Positions 13,106-24,999 of a stretch of 64,000 nt of DNA are shown piece after piece (position 1 is the first letter of the stretch; each line of letters starts with the position of its first letter). The translations under genes and the position numbers were made by a program. Origin of the DNA: Syngnathus acus. Its lineage: Eukaryota; Chordata; Actinopteri; Syngnathiformes; Syngnathidae. Location: assembly GCF_901709675.1 (NCBI RefSeq), contig NC_051088.1, positions 20,808,693 to 20,872,692 of the forward strand, given 5' to 3'. A model generated the notes under the pieces. The model saw nothing but the letters and a program-made list of their open reading frames with translations. It ran no database searches and was not told the origin of the DNA.

Positions 13106-13300
13106 CAAAAACGTCTCAAAGGGCCTTCCATGCCCACTGTTGGCAATTATTAACTATATTCCCTGATCCTAGCCACCAGGAGGGCAAGGAAAACTAAAAA
13201 AAAAACAACGGGGAAAATGAGAAATCTTTAGAAGGGACCCCATTGGGAGGATTCCCCTTCCAGGACGACCAGGCCTGCAATGGATGCAGAGTGAGCAACA
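13106..13300 (+). repeat. Interspersed repeat, GTCTCAAAGGGC...GGCAAGGAAAA family, copy 1
   Basis: Landmarks are CTCAAAGGGCCTTCCATGCC, CCCTGATCCTAGCCACCAGG, GGGCAAGGAAAACT and, at the end, CAGGACGACCAGGCCTGCAA. A second, differently truncated copy occurs at 32696-32850 (same CTCAAAGGGC and GGCAAGGAAAAACTCC blocks). Confidence 0.65.
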
Positions 13301-13390
13301 CTTAGCACATACTGTGATGTGAAATATGAGATCAAGTAGATGTAGTTGTTATGCTTGTATTATTGCAGATGTGTTATATTGTTATTTTAT

Positions 13391-13475
13391 ATCCATCCAT
13401 CCATCCATCCATCCATCCATCCATCCATCCATCCATCCATCCATCCATCCATCCATCCATCCATCCATCCATCCA
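13391..13475. repeat. (ATCC)n microsatellite, about 21 units
   Basis: An uninterrupted tetranucleotide run. It reads as Ile-His-Pro-Ser repeats on one strand and Trp-Met-Asp-Gly on the other, so it creates spurious open frames in all readings. It may descend from a SINE tail, as that family ends in (GGAT)n. Confidence 0.97.
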
Positions 13476-16400
13476 CAAATGCAGACACATTCCAGAAATT
13501 GTACATGTGATGTACACAATCATCATGATCATCATGATTATCATCATCATCATAAAATTGTATACAACCAGACAACATCTCGAATCACAGCATAAAAGAG
13601 ATCTCTCCCTTAAGTACATGACAGGGATGAAAGTCTCCTTTGACCAGTACGAGGAGCCAAGATCATGGATAAGTTTCAGACAGAGTAGCTATATCGTTCA
13701 AAAGTTTAATTATCTACCAGAATTAGCATCTCTGAGAGGAAGGTAAAGACATGAGCCAGAAAATTTCTTTTTCTTTATAGGAATCAGAATTTTTTTGTTC
13801 TTTGCGTTGTACAATAAAATTGCAGTTTTACAATTGTTTTACAATTCTTTGGGCGATATATTAATACCACCGATAAGAATATAATTTTGGTCATTACAAT
13901 CTTGCGTCAAATATTTCTAACGTGTCATCGCTCAAACTGTTTGTTCCACCGCCAGATATACGATATCCCTCTGGCCTTGGCTTTTATCATCCACCAAACG
14001 ATCAAAGCAAGCCCAGATATTGTAAATGATAGCCCCTTCATTCTCAAAAGACTAAATATCAAAACTGTGCATACTAAAACTGTGACGAAATTCATTGGTA
14101 ACTACACACTGCGCACTGCTAAATATTTTCAAGCCACCTCATCCAACTATAACCATCAGTGATGTGGGCCCCCACATACAAGTGAAAAATCCATGTGGCC
14201 AAAAAAACCTCCTGACATTTGCACTGTTGGCAGAGTGAAATCCACCGCTGTGATAATGCCTCACTTTGCTCTCAGGCAGGAGTTGGTGCAGAAAGCCCAT
14301 TACAAGACTGGAAACTACAGTAATGGTCCTAACTGGGAGCTTCTCATTTTCAGCCTCACGCTCTTACACAGACATAACATCCCACCTGAACCGGTGGTGT
14401 GCAGCACACTGCAGCAAACTCTTAAAAGATGCTTTCCCACCTGGTTTGGGCAGGTCCCCGAGCTTGGCCGTCTGCTGTCCCCGACACAGGAGGCACCTTG
14501 TGTGGCAGCTACAGTGCGGCTGTCTGCCTCAGCAACGGGAGTTAATGACCATGTGAACTGTTGTCATTCCTCGCACGCTGCCCAATGCCGCAGCCCGAGG
14601 TCCATGCCGACACGGGTTCCCTCTCAATATCTGTCTCACGCTCAGCCACGCAGCAAGCGAGGCAGGCAGGCAGGCAGCGGGCAGGCAGGCAGGCGGGCAG
14701 GCGGGCGGGCAGGCAAGCGGGCAGGCAGGCAGGAAGCAGAAGAGTGCCGACTTCAACTATTTGGCTGAAACATTTCCAGCAATCCCACCCACCGCACACA
14801 CACACCCTAGAGCCAGCCCCTTCCTGCCCAACAGCATGAGACACCGTACCGCCCATTCAGTTCTCCAGCCAATGGGAGAAGAGCAGCTATGAATCAATGC
14901 TGTCTGTGCATCCCGATTGGAAGAGAGTAAGCAATGAGGTGAAAACTGCGCTTACGGTAACATCCTCTGAATGTTAACTTGTCGGGGTATTTCCCCAATT
15001 TCATGCCCTACCAAGCGAGCTGTTATGTCATTCGTGTCAGTCAAAGCCATAATATTGAAGAAATAGGTCTAGGGACTCCGCACGTATCTCTCAGCACGTC
15101 ACGACTTGGTTCATAAGGATGATCCTCTCTGTCCTTGCCTGTGTTCTATTGATATGTCACACCATCCCCCCCCCAGGAAACAAGAGCTCCGCACCTCCTC
15201 CCCTCATCATCCAGACAGACACTCCAATTATTCACATCTCTCTTCCTTTGGTCCTCTAAAGTGTCTTTCACAACGAATTTTACCATAAATCCGATTGACT
15301 GGAATGGATAATCGCGGTCCTTTCAATGTTTGTGTTACCGGCGGTGGGTCGGCCCACCCATTTCAACCACCACCTCGCTCCATCCAATTGATGACATGCC
15401 GGTTGGCATCATGTGAGCCGTGGAAGCCGGGGGTGTCACAGAACTGATGAGTCAGAAATCCAGATTCAATCGAACAGCTGTACCGTCAGTCTGAGTCGCA
15501 TACAAAGTCAAAAACAAAGGCTGTGAATGACACAGCAGCCTGGGTGCTTCGTTGATATCGGTGGGCCAAACATGCTTTACAATTCCATACCCAATTAACA
15601 GACTAGTAGCCATGTTTCCACTGGATTTCTTTACTGGGGTAAGGCGCTTGTGAAACGATGCTGATCGCTACTGTCGTCACTGGGTTGGAAAACGCAGTCT
15701 CACGCTCTGCTGTTATGCGACACCCACGTGGCTAGGTAAGGTTTTACCAATCCGGTGACCTCTAGTATTAGTGCTGTACCCAATGCAAAATTGGGCGCAA
15801 ACTTGCAAACAGATGCGGAAGCTGATCGACTGACTGGTCCAGCCAGGACTGTATTTGCCAGATGCCCCAAATTTGCTTTGAGTTGTTCATATTTCAGTTT
15901 TGCCTCTCGTCGGTGCTACCGGACTGTCTGCGACGGTACAGATGCGAGGAGCAGGACCATGCGGACCTTCGGCCTCCCGGCACGGAGCAGAGTGCGTACT
16001 AAAAGTAGAGTAAAGCAAGAGAGACAACTAGATAGTACAAGAAAATTGTTGCCAATCTTTTTGTATTGTGTTTTGCTCGCCAACTGATGAACTATTGTTA
16101 TGACGGAGAACAGCGATCTGGTCATTACTTTCAAATTCAGCTTGTAGTGAGTCACATCACGCACGGCGTGATTGCGACATCTATGATCCCAGCACCTAAC
16201 ACTGTCCAAAGGAGACTCATCTCTTTCATCTTGTTAATGGTTGGGTGAAGAGAGCTACAGCGAGGCACATTGTAGTTCTTCTACAAAAATGCATCCGCAC
16301 ACGTGGCACGGACGGTGAAGAGCGCCATTGGCGCCTCGTGTGCGCTGGGCTTAAAGGCTACTTTGGAGCCGGTCCCAAGAAGGCGTCATGCCATATCGCC

Positions 16401-17600
16401 TTTGACACAACTCCCTTCAACTTTGCATTTCCTTTCATCCTGGTTATTTCAGCGCAGTGATGCAATGCTCTTCCAAATGTTCCAAGGCGAAAAGCAGCAG
16501 AGCTCTTTAAACCTCAAAACCGTCTTTCAAATATAGTCGTCTCCACTTTTACACATTTTGTCAATGGCGCAGGAAATCCATAAAAGTGAGTGAACATGCA
16601 ATTTAACATCCATTATCAGGGATCATCTTAGTACTTCTCTTTCATTTGATTTCTAAATAATGACTAATTTGGCTCATGTCCTATTTCCCCCTACAGACCG
16701 CCTATCTAAATAGATTTTTTCCCAGCAGGAAAACAGATCACACAAACAAAGGCCTCGCAGATTAACAAGCTGAGCCACTTCCTTCCCTTATATTATCGCC
16801 TCCCCTTTTATTGTTTGACCCTAGTTTACCTTGCTCACTCGAAAGTAATGGCATTTAGGAATTCTGGGGAACTGGGGAATGACTTTGTATCCAAATAGAA
16901 AAAAAATCTGAAAACTGGTCAATTCCATATAAGAGAACGTCTCTCAAAATGTGTAGGAACAAACAAATGTTGGCTAATCATGACAGAGAAAACCATGCAG
17001 GCTCAGAAATAGGCCACTAAACACTGATCAATGAAAAGGCAGCTGTCTTTTTTCTATTATTAGCTGAAATCAAATATCAAGCAGCAGTGGGTTGTCTTTG
17101 GTTCAGCTTGAAACCCTTTCCACCACAATCCATACTGAGTGGATGGTTTATTTGTATTTTAATCTAAATCTTTAATCCCATTTTGGACTGTTACATTTTA
17201 ATTACAATTGTAATTCATTGTTTCATTGTCCTTCATGTTTCACACATGGATATAGTTATGATATTTTCAAGAGGATTTATTGCACTTCAAAGTAAAACTT
17301 ATTTCCATGAGCAAGACATGGCGCTATCATATTTTGCGTGCCCACACTCATAGCACTTTTAATAAACTGATACTAACACTTGACAATGTGTAATTACATT
17401 GCACGTCAGAATAATCAACACGTTGATCCTTGTGAACTTAATGCATCAATGCACCTGCAAGACAGCGATGATGACTTTATACAGTTCAACAAAAGTGAAT
17501 AACAGAAGGACCACTGTGACTGTTTTCACTTCTTCCGTTACCTTTTATCAGCGCCCAGTGGACGCTTCACTTAAAGCAGCTAATGGCTAAGCTAATTTCC
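13476..17600. other. Non-coding interval, no gene recognised
   Basis: Apart from the GGCA microsatellite, no feature was supported. The 191-codon open frame at 14193-14768 ends in low-complexity microsatellite translation and shows no family resemblance. The stretch 15650-16350 is somewhat richer in CpG but has no coding signature I can defend. Confidence 0.5.
14660..14733. repeat. (GGCA)n / GGCGGGCA degenerate microsatellite
   Basis: GGCAGGCAGGCAGGCAGCGG and variants. It is responsible for Gly-Arg-Gln-Ala and Pro-Ala-Cys-Leu runs in the open frames that cross it. Confidence 0.9.
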
Positions 17601-17619
17601 TTCCTTCCTACCTGATGGC

Positions 17620-17850
17620 GAACCTGTCACATCCAGCTGCGCGGGGTAGCGCTATTCCGTCGGTCGAAGAGGTGCAGGAGCCGCTGCCTATCAAATGACA
17701 TCAAGCAAAGGTGACCATCCTCAGACCTCACGCTACTTTTGCGACAGGTAACTTTTTTTTTTTTAGCGTTTCGAATATGCGTCTGTCGTAAAGCTCGCAA
17801 GCGCACTCACTACTTTTAAGGCGCAGGAGGAAGCAACAAGCGATTTTGAC
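17620..17850 (-). promoter_or_regulatory. CpG-rich segment, possible promoter / 5' UTR exon
   Basis: Unique, CpG-rich sequence. On the minus strand a possible non-coding exon runs through GGAATAGCGCTACCCCGCGC and CAGCTGGATGTGACAGGTTC to a donor-like CATCAG|GTAGGA at 17611. On the plus strand there is also a donor-like GCGACAG|GTAACT at 17748. It lies upstream of mbnl2 in the right orientation to be its first exon, but there is no direct link. Low confidence. Confidence 0.25.
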
Positions 17851-18603
17851 AGTTCATGGACGCAAGTAAATGCTTCACGCTAGGGGTGGGTGATCCCACG
17901 TCAAAACTGTACCAACACATTAGTAATCAATAATTTCACACATCTTACGGTGTTTTCTGATTATTGATTACTTAACAGCGTAGTTATGTCACACACTTAG
18001 TTCATTAGATGGCCAATAAAGAGACCTTGATCCGAGGACAGATATATTACTACCCTATTTTAAGCATGGAACAGTCCAGCAGCAGCAAGGGTAAAGGAGG
18101 GGGTGTCTGTTCCCTAGGAAACAACATTGAATCTCACTGAGGGGAAAGATGTAGCCACTGATTTCTGAACAAATTACTGTCTGTCTTTCAAATAGTATGA
18201 CAGAAACACTAAATTTACTACATATTTATTTAAGGGCCAATAACGCTCTCTAAGAAAAATGTACTTTCTTTTCAGAGGGTAGTAATAAAGATGGGATCAC
18301 TACATTTTCACGACACAAAACACAAACTCAAATCCTAATACTATTTTTCTAATCTTTAATAATGCTCAATTTTGAGAGACGTCTGAATTTAATAATACGT
18401 TTGTTGTTAAAATTTGTTTTATTCTGCAGTGGTGTCGTGCAGACTTCTAACATTTTGCTGCCATCGTATAGCAATAAAAATATTTGATCTATTCATATTG
18501 CATTATTGCAAACTATACCACCCACACATAAAATAAAGAAATAAAGTTTTTTTTATTGTTATAGAATAGGTTTAGTTTGTCTCCCATTTGTACTGTGTAG
18601 GTA

Positions 18604-18616
18604 TGACTGCAAAACA
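18604..18616. repeat. SINE target-site duplication, left copy
   Basis: TGACTGCAAAACA, identical to 18968-18980. Confidence 0.92.
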
Positions 18617-18967
18617 TCCATCCATCCATTTTCTGAACCGCTTAGTCCCCACGGGGGTCGCGGGAGTGCTGGAGCCTATCCCAGCTGTCATCGGGCAGTA
18701 GGCGGGGGACACCCTGAACTGGTTGCCAGCCAATGGCAGGGCACACAGAGAGACACTCGCACTCACACCTAGGGACAATTTGGAGTCTTCAATCGGCCTA
18801 CCAAGCCTGTTTTTGGGAGGTGGGAGGAAACCGGAGTGCCCGGAGAAAACCCACGCGGGCCCGGGGAGAACATGCAAACTCCACACAGGGAGGGCCGGAG
18901 GTGGAATCGAACCCGCACCCTCCTAACTGTGAGGCGGACGTGCTACCCAGTGCGCCACCGAGCCGCC
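18617..18967 (-). mobile_element. Full-length tRNA-derived SINE with perfect target duplication
   Basis: On the minus strand the element begins GGCGGCTCGGTGGCGCACTG (A-box-like TGGCGCACTGGG) and has a perfect RNA polymerase III B box GGTTCGATTCC at 18903-18913. It continues through TTTGCATGTTCTCCCCGGGC and the common fish block GGTTTTCTCCGGGCACTCCG, and ends GCGGTTCAGAAAATGGATGG with a short GGAT repeat. It is flanked by a perfect 13-base direct repeat, TGACTGCAAAACA, at 18604-18616 and 18968-18980. That duplication marks LINE-machinery retroposition and defines both ends exactly. Fragments of the family occur at 4013, 6770, 41282, 55272 and 60255. Confidence 0.93.
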
Positions 18968-18980
18968 TGACTGCAAAACA
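18968..18980. repeat. SINE target-site duplication, right copy
   Basis: TGACTGCAAAACA, identical to 18604-18616. Confidence 0.92.
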
Positions 18981-19904
18981 CTGCAAACTAAATAACAAAT
19001 TTTGTATATTTGACTCATAACACAAATTTATCAGATTAAAAGTACACATTTTTATTGAGATGTGTAAAGTGCTATTTAATAAATGTACTGATTTGATTAC
19101 CTATAAGCACATATCAAGTCTGCATGGACAGTTTGCATACACAAATTGACTGACTGCTGTGCATTTCCTATTGAGTGCATGAACAATGCACACAGCAGAT
19201 GCACGCTGTTCTGTCTGGGTCAAGGCGGAAAGCCATTAAGAGACATCAGAGTTTGTCTGGACACAGACGTTAGAAAATGGAAGCCACGAGGACATTACTA
19301 CTTCACATTTCTTGGGGCGGATTGGCAAAGAAGAATTCAGTTTCAATTCTGTCATCTGGCATTACTGCATATATACAGAGAAAAATATAATTCTCACAAA
19401 TGAAAATCATTCAAAGTAGTGGTTAAATATCTGATATTGAAAACAGAAACGGGAGTGCTTTTATTTTGTTGTTAGCAGCGCAAACAAGAGAATGACTTAA
19501 ACCAGATGTTAATGTAAAATGGATTGCTTTGACAGGAATTTCGGTTTGGCATTTGTGACTGTAGCATTTGTGCTGAGTGGACCTCGAGCGAGTATATATT
19601 CACCACAATTAGTTAGTGATCCCAGTTGGAAGCAGTTTGCCCCCGCAGACAAGAAACAGACACCCACACATGCTCAAACAAACAGAGCCCATAGTCAGAG
19701 ACGGAGCCCATAGTCAGAGTGGCCTTGAGCGAGAGCTACTCACTCATGTGGTGGGCAAAGCTTTTACATCAAATGAGGATAATATTGATCTCGGACATTA
19801 CCAATTGAGAGCGTATACCTGATTATGAAAGCTTTTAACCCAAATGCTTATTGCAGCAAATGTTAAAAGGAAAGAGCTTACTGCAGACTCAAAGCTCAAT
19901 CGAC

Positions 19905-19907
<3 letters not shown>

Positions 19908-19963
<56 letters not shown>
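19908..19963. repeat. (GA)n microsatellite, about 28 units
   Basis: An uninterrupted purine dinucleotide run. Confidence 0.98.
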
Positions 19964-19966
<3 letters not shown>

Positions 19967-20820
19967 GCTGTCAACTTGATGGGTTGTCAGGTGATCACCT
20001 GAGCAGTTCTCCTACTCTGTATTTAATAACCAGTGGGCTACCGTAAGAAGCTACAAATTGAAAATGCATGCAATAAGTAGGCCAGTGTCTTCAGAACATA
20101 CGAGAGGAATTTTGAAGCATACTCCAATTCATCATAAATCATCTGTGACAGCTTAGCTCGTTTTACCTCGATCACTTGGCTTACTGGTTTTTAAAAGAAA
20201 AGCGTCAAATGTTTGCCATCAGTACTTGTATGGCTGGAGTATCGCTGCTTTGCATATTTGCTGGAATCCTCATTGGTAAACAAAATTGTGACGACATTTT
20301 GTCTTTCGTTGATATACACACGTAGGTAATGCATGCATTATTACCATGACAACATGGCTTCTTGCACATTGAGGTTTCCATGCGGCGTTCAACTGCAATA
20401 AGAGCCAAACAGTGATGATTGCACTCAGCTGGGAATCTTGGCTATAAATATCCCATTTTGTTTTTTCACTGAACTTCACTTGACTTCTTCCTTGACAAAA
20501 AAAATCAATGTGCCTTCATCAGCTCCCCCACCCACCACAGTGCAAAGTGCTTCCAAATACAGTATCGGAATGTGTATTATTCATGAGCTTCATGCTGATG
20601 CAAGGCCAACAGCTCAGGCTGGACTCCTCGATGTCTGAACTTGCCGTCATCACCTTCGAAAAGCTCCCTGTGATCCCGACCTGGCAGTCTAAACGCATTG
20701 ATTCTTTGTAATATTCAATAACACACTCAGGATCAGAGAGAGGACAACTCCTTTTGTTGCTTTGTCTTTCACCCACACACTCGCAAACACTATTCATAAA
20801 CACAGTCAATTTGAATCAAG

Positions 20821-21131
20821 TACCGTATTTTCCGCACTATAAGGTGCACCGGATTATAAGGCGCACCTTCAATGTATGGCCCATCTTAAAACTTTGTCCA
20901 TATATAAGGCGCACCGGATTATAAGGCGCACCTTCAATGAATGGCCCATTTTAAAACTTTGTCCAGATATAAGATATATACATTTGGCCCGCGGGCCGGA
21001 CTTTGGACACGCCTGCTGTAGTGGCTCAATATTGGTCCATATATAAGGCGCACCTGATTATAAGGCGCACTGTCAGCTTTTGAGAAAATTTGAGGTTTTT
21101 AGGTGCGCCTTATAGTGCGGAAAATACGGTA
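20821..21131. mobile_element. MITE, TACCGTATTTTCC family, rearranged copy
   Basis: The left end reads TACCGTATTTTCCGCACTAT and the right end GTGCGGAAAATACGGTA, giving terminal inverted repeats. The left third holds two tandem copies of a ~70-base block (CCGGATTATAAGGCGCACCT, then TTCAATG.ATGGCCCAT and AAAACTTTGTCCA). The middle carries a foreign piece, TTTGGCCCGCGGGCCGGACT, then TTGGACACGCC, typical of another fish repeat. The 3' part matches 9267-9371. Confidence 0.85.
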
Positions 21132-21843
21132 ATTAAGAAATTCTGGAGGCGGCGAAGCTCTCACATTGTTTTTATGAATGTGAATAGATTACATTTGCTA
21201 ATTGAGGTTATGCTAAACAGTGCTTTATGCATTTCCATCACTGCAGGAACAATAATAAGCTATCGCTCAGCCACCCATCACCTTGAAATATTGATGCTTC
21301 TGCTGCAAGGATGCTCGGTGCAGCCGCAGGTTGAAAGGACACCAATATATTGAGTTTTTCTCAGACCCCAGTCTGACCGAGTGCTGCCTGGCTTTTTCAT
21401 AACTATTATGATGACACAGCACTTGCACTTACAAATCTTGCTGGAGTTTTTCCAAACTTAATCCTTGAATTACATGTCACTAAAACAGACCAGAATCCGA
21501 CTCGATCAGATGTTCCCTGACGAAAAAAGGAAATGGATGTGATATTGCCCATATCACATTGCTGCATGCGATATCTATTTGATGCAAAAAAAATTATGGT
21601 TTGAACCACTGCCGACGTCACACGAGACCTCAGCAAATCTAATCATAATTTTAATGTTTGAAAGAAAATTGTGATGTTTTGAATTTTATGTTTTTTTTAT
21701 TGCATCTTATTAACAGGAGTAATGAACTTTTCTTTTCTCTCTTAAAAATTTGACTATACAGTTAATATATTTTTTCTAGTGCTCATTCCAGGCTTTCAAA
21801 ATGTAGGCCAATTAGTTTAATAGTGATTCCCAATTAGTTTAAT

Positions 21844-22197
21844 AGTGATTCCCAACCACTGCCCCGTGGCACATTAGTGTGCGCTATAAGATCATCAGGG
21901 GTGCCGTGAGAAATCAAATATCACTAATTTAGTCGGAAAATTCACATTTATTACAAGTAGCGTCTCTGATCCAACTTCGCCACTAGATGGCATAGTGCCT
22001 ATTCCCATTTATATACAACAGAGCTTTGTGGTAAACTAAACAGGTCCAGATTTCACATTTGTAAGTAAATTGAACAAACTCACCATTATTTCAGTAGATG
22101 TAATTTTTGAAAAATTTTTATTTCGTGCAATGTGCCATGATATATTGTTTTAAATGTAAAATACGTGCCATGGCGCAATAAAGGTTGGGAAACACTA
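21844..22197. mobile_element. hAT-like MITE (AGTGnTTCCCAACC termini)
   Basis: The left terminus AGTGATTCCCAACC and the right terminus GGTTGGGAAACACT are inverted repeats of each other (13 of 14). The interior contains GTGGCACATTAGTGTGCGCT and TGCCATGGCGCAATAAAGG. The terminal motif and length are typical of non-autonomous hAT elements in fish. The preceding ~20 bases (AATTAGTTTAATAGTGATTC) are directly duplicated. No transposase is encoded. Confidence 0.75.
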
Positions 22198-22624
22198 TAG
22201 TGTTCGAGGATGGTCATTTGCTTGGAACTGCACGTTGCACATTTTAACTCTCATCATCGATTTCTAAGTGGCCACTCAGTGCCCCTTCCAACTACTGTGA
22301 TTATTATATTACAGTAACCATGGTGATTTATTTGCTACATGATTTCCAGTGGAAATGTATTTATAGAGGAGATTGTGGGTGGACGATCAGTGAGCTTGTG
22401 CTTGAGTGGAAGAGCGCTGGATGAGGCCTAAATCAATTACATTTTGCACTCGTGTGCCCAAAAGCACACATATACAGATAGCTGCAGGAGAGTCAGTAAA
22501 TTACGTTTGCATAATCATACTGGTGTACAATCATTTTTGCAATTGTGCGATCGTGTGTGCATTTATGCATTTTAATTTAATGAAATGTTATTATATTTAT
22601 TGTCACGGTCAGTTCTTAAAAACA

Positions 22625-22760
22625 AATAATAATAATAATAATAATAATACATTTAATTGAGAAGCGCCTTTCAGGGCACTCAAGGTCACTTTACAAGAGT
22701 TGAAAAGTTAAAAACAAATCATGTTCAAAAGATATTCATTCATTCATTCATTCATTCATC
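22625..22760. repeat. (AAT)n run, short interspersed-repeat scrap and (ATTC)n run
   Basis: (AAT) occupies 22625-22649 and (ATTC) 22733-22758. Between them is a short piece resembling a fish repeat that ends in 'TTTACAAGAGTTGAAAAG'. Confidence 0.8.
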
Positions 22761-24306
22761 AACGTACAAGCCTCATAAATATAGGATAGGACATATTGAA
22801 AGGCATTAATACCAATGATGGATTTATGTCTCCCTCTACTGGTTGGATATTTAAAAAGAAAACTTCTAATAGCCTATTCAGCCAATAATAATAATAAAGC
22901 TTGGTTTCTTTATAAATTGCACAAACGTTACCTTTTTGTTTTGGTAAACATATTAAGAAAAAAGTATGTTATTTTATTTATATCTTTTTTTTAAACTGAT
23001 TACCATACGCGTGACTTTAATTTTCACTGAAGTAAAAAGTGGTGTCTCGAAGTCGCATTGTTCATATTTAATGCTTATCCACAATCTTAATAATTGCCGT
23101 AAAATGCATTTATTTGTTTTTGCTGCAGGGGGCAGCGTTGCGCTGCAGGAAGGAGCACTGGTTTTCTTTTGTGAGCTTTCTTTTATTAACCTATTAAAGA
23201 GGGTGGAGCAAATTTGTCCCTATTAGTAGGCAGCCAGGCATCTGACATCAATTCAACATCGATACGACATCAAGCTTGAATCAAATTTGATGTTGAATTG
23301 ACATCATCCACTGGGGTGAAATGGAGACTTATGAAGGGACTGTTCATAAATCTCATTAAAGTCAAAAATTGGTATTTATCATTCTCGGAGTCAAACTATA
23401 AGCATAAACATAAAAAAAAGAATCAATTCATCTTAAATACACAAGATGATTTTCATCGGGGACTGAAAACCAAGAGGATGGATTGTCGAGAAAAAAAAAC
23501 AGGATTTTGTTTTTGTATGAGGGAAATGCAAACCAAAATAGAGGCGCTGACAGATTCCTCTATCAAGACCCGGTGGGAGCGCTTAGTCAGTTTTGTGCTG
23601 TGAGATAAGGGGGAGATTTATTTATTCGGGCAGATAGCGCTGGCACATTTTGAATGATAAAGGGGTATGTTTGTGTGTGGTGCGCGCATTCACTTTCAAA
23701 CTGCCAGTCAGGATTTGAGGTCACAACCTGGAGGTTAAAAATGTGGGGTCCATATAGGAGAACTTTCTAAAGTTGTGTTCTTCTTCCTCTTTCAAGCAGA
23801 CTGGTGGTGCACCTGGGTGTTAAGATCAAACATTCTGCACGTTCCCATTCTAGCACGTGGAAAAACAAAATCCACATCAAACATAAAGATCAGATTATTT
23901 TCATCCATTGTTTGCAGGGAGAAAAAAAAAACATCTAAAGCAGCAATAAACGGAAAAGGCACCTTTTGTTGTGGTTTATCCTCCTGGTGGTTTAAAGGAA
24001 GGTGGTGGGTCCACTATGGGAAGGAGCGTGTGTGTTGTTTCAGTGCAAAACGACATCTGTTCTGAAGTACATCACATCCGTGTTAACACGTTGGTTCAGA
24101 TGCTCCCCAGCTTGGTGATTTATTTGTCTCACATGTTTGGTGTTTAGGTCTGTGAGGTACCGTACAGTGCTGTTGGCACAGCTGAGCTGGCGCCAAGGAA
24201 GTGAAGGCCTCCAAAGAAGCACTTTATTTTTTACACGGTTGCATTTGGCTGCAAAATACTCCATAATGGGAAGAGATTGATTCTGCCTAAAACGCTGAAA
24301 AAAAAT

Positions 24307-24652
24307 TACCGTATTTTCCAGACTATAAGGCGCACCGGACTATAAGGCGCACCATTAATGCATCATGTTAGATTTTTAATCCAAATCATTCTCCATTTTA
24401 TCTTTTTTATTTCAACTTCAGACGCAACAAATTACTTTAAAATCACAAAATAATGATCCATAGTCTTTTTGATTCATGATTTATAGTCTTCAGCGGGCCA
24501 CTTATGATTGATTTCATGACACAATGCTTCGGGCCAGTTTAAATTTAGGAATTTGGTCCATATATAAGGCGCACCGGACTATAAGGCGCACTGTCGGCTT
24601 TTGAGAAAATTTTAGGTTTTTAGGTGCGCCTTATAGTCCGGAAAATATGGTA
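24307..24652 (+). mobile_element. MITE, TACCGTATTTTCC family, near-full copy A
   Basis: It begins TACCGTATTTTCCAGACTAT and ends TAGTCCGGAAAATATGGTA, with the repeated motif TATAAGGCGCACC just inside both ends. The ~230-base interior (for example CAAATCATTCTCCATTTTAT and GACACAATGCTTCGGGCCAG) recurs in inverse orientation at 59692-60107 with few differences, arguing for recent movement. It is non-coding. Flanking TA dinucleotides could be part of the element or a TA target duplication. Confidence 0.9.
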
Positions 24653-24999
24653 ACAATCAATTGATATTTTGGTCATCTGCAGTCCTGCTTAAAAAACATC
24701 ATTTGATGTTGAGCTCCATAAATCCGACAAAGGAGTCAATTGGAGAAAACTGAAGATCATCGTGGCCCACATCAAGGGTGTGTGAGAATGTCGCTTCTTG
24801 AGGTGCAACGCTGTAGGTCAAGGCACCGCTTTCCTCTTCCGTCTTCTGGGACAAACCGCAGTGTCAGTTACAACAGGAAAAGACTGAAGGTCAAAGCGCA
24901 GGCCTATTGTTTTTCCTGCATGTGACAGACGTCTGTCTGTTTTAACTTCCTCTGTCTGAGGAAAACACACACCTGAGCGAAGTAAAACGCAGTCATAAT

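Noticed and set aside
13326-13746. Open frames rich in Ile-His-Pro-Ser or Trp-Met-Asp-Gly
   Set aside because: Pure products of the (ATCC)n microsatellite; open in several frames on both strands.
14193-14768. The longest uninterrupted open frame (191 codons, plus strand)
   Set aside because: No family resemblance; its last third is translation of a GGCA microsatellite, and it lacks splice or promoter context.
18572-19049. Four overlapping open frames, and a possible tRNA gene from the B box at 18903-18913
   Set aside because: All lie in the SINE; the A/B boxes belong to its tRNA-derived head and no cloverleaf follows.
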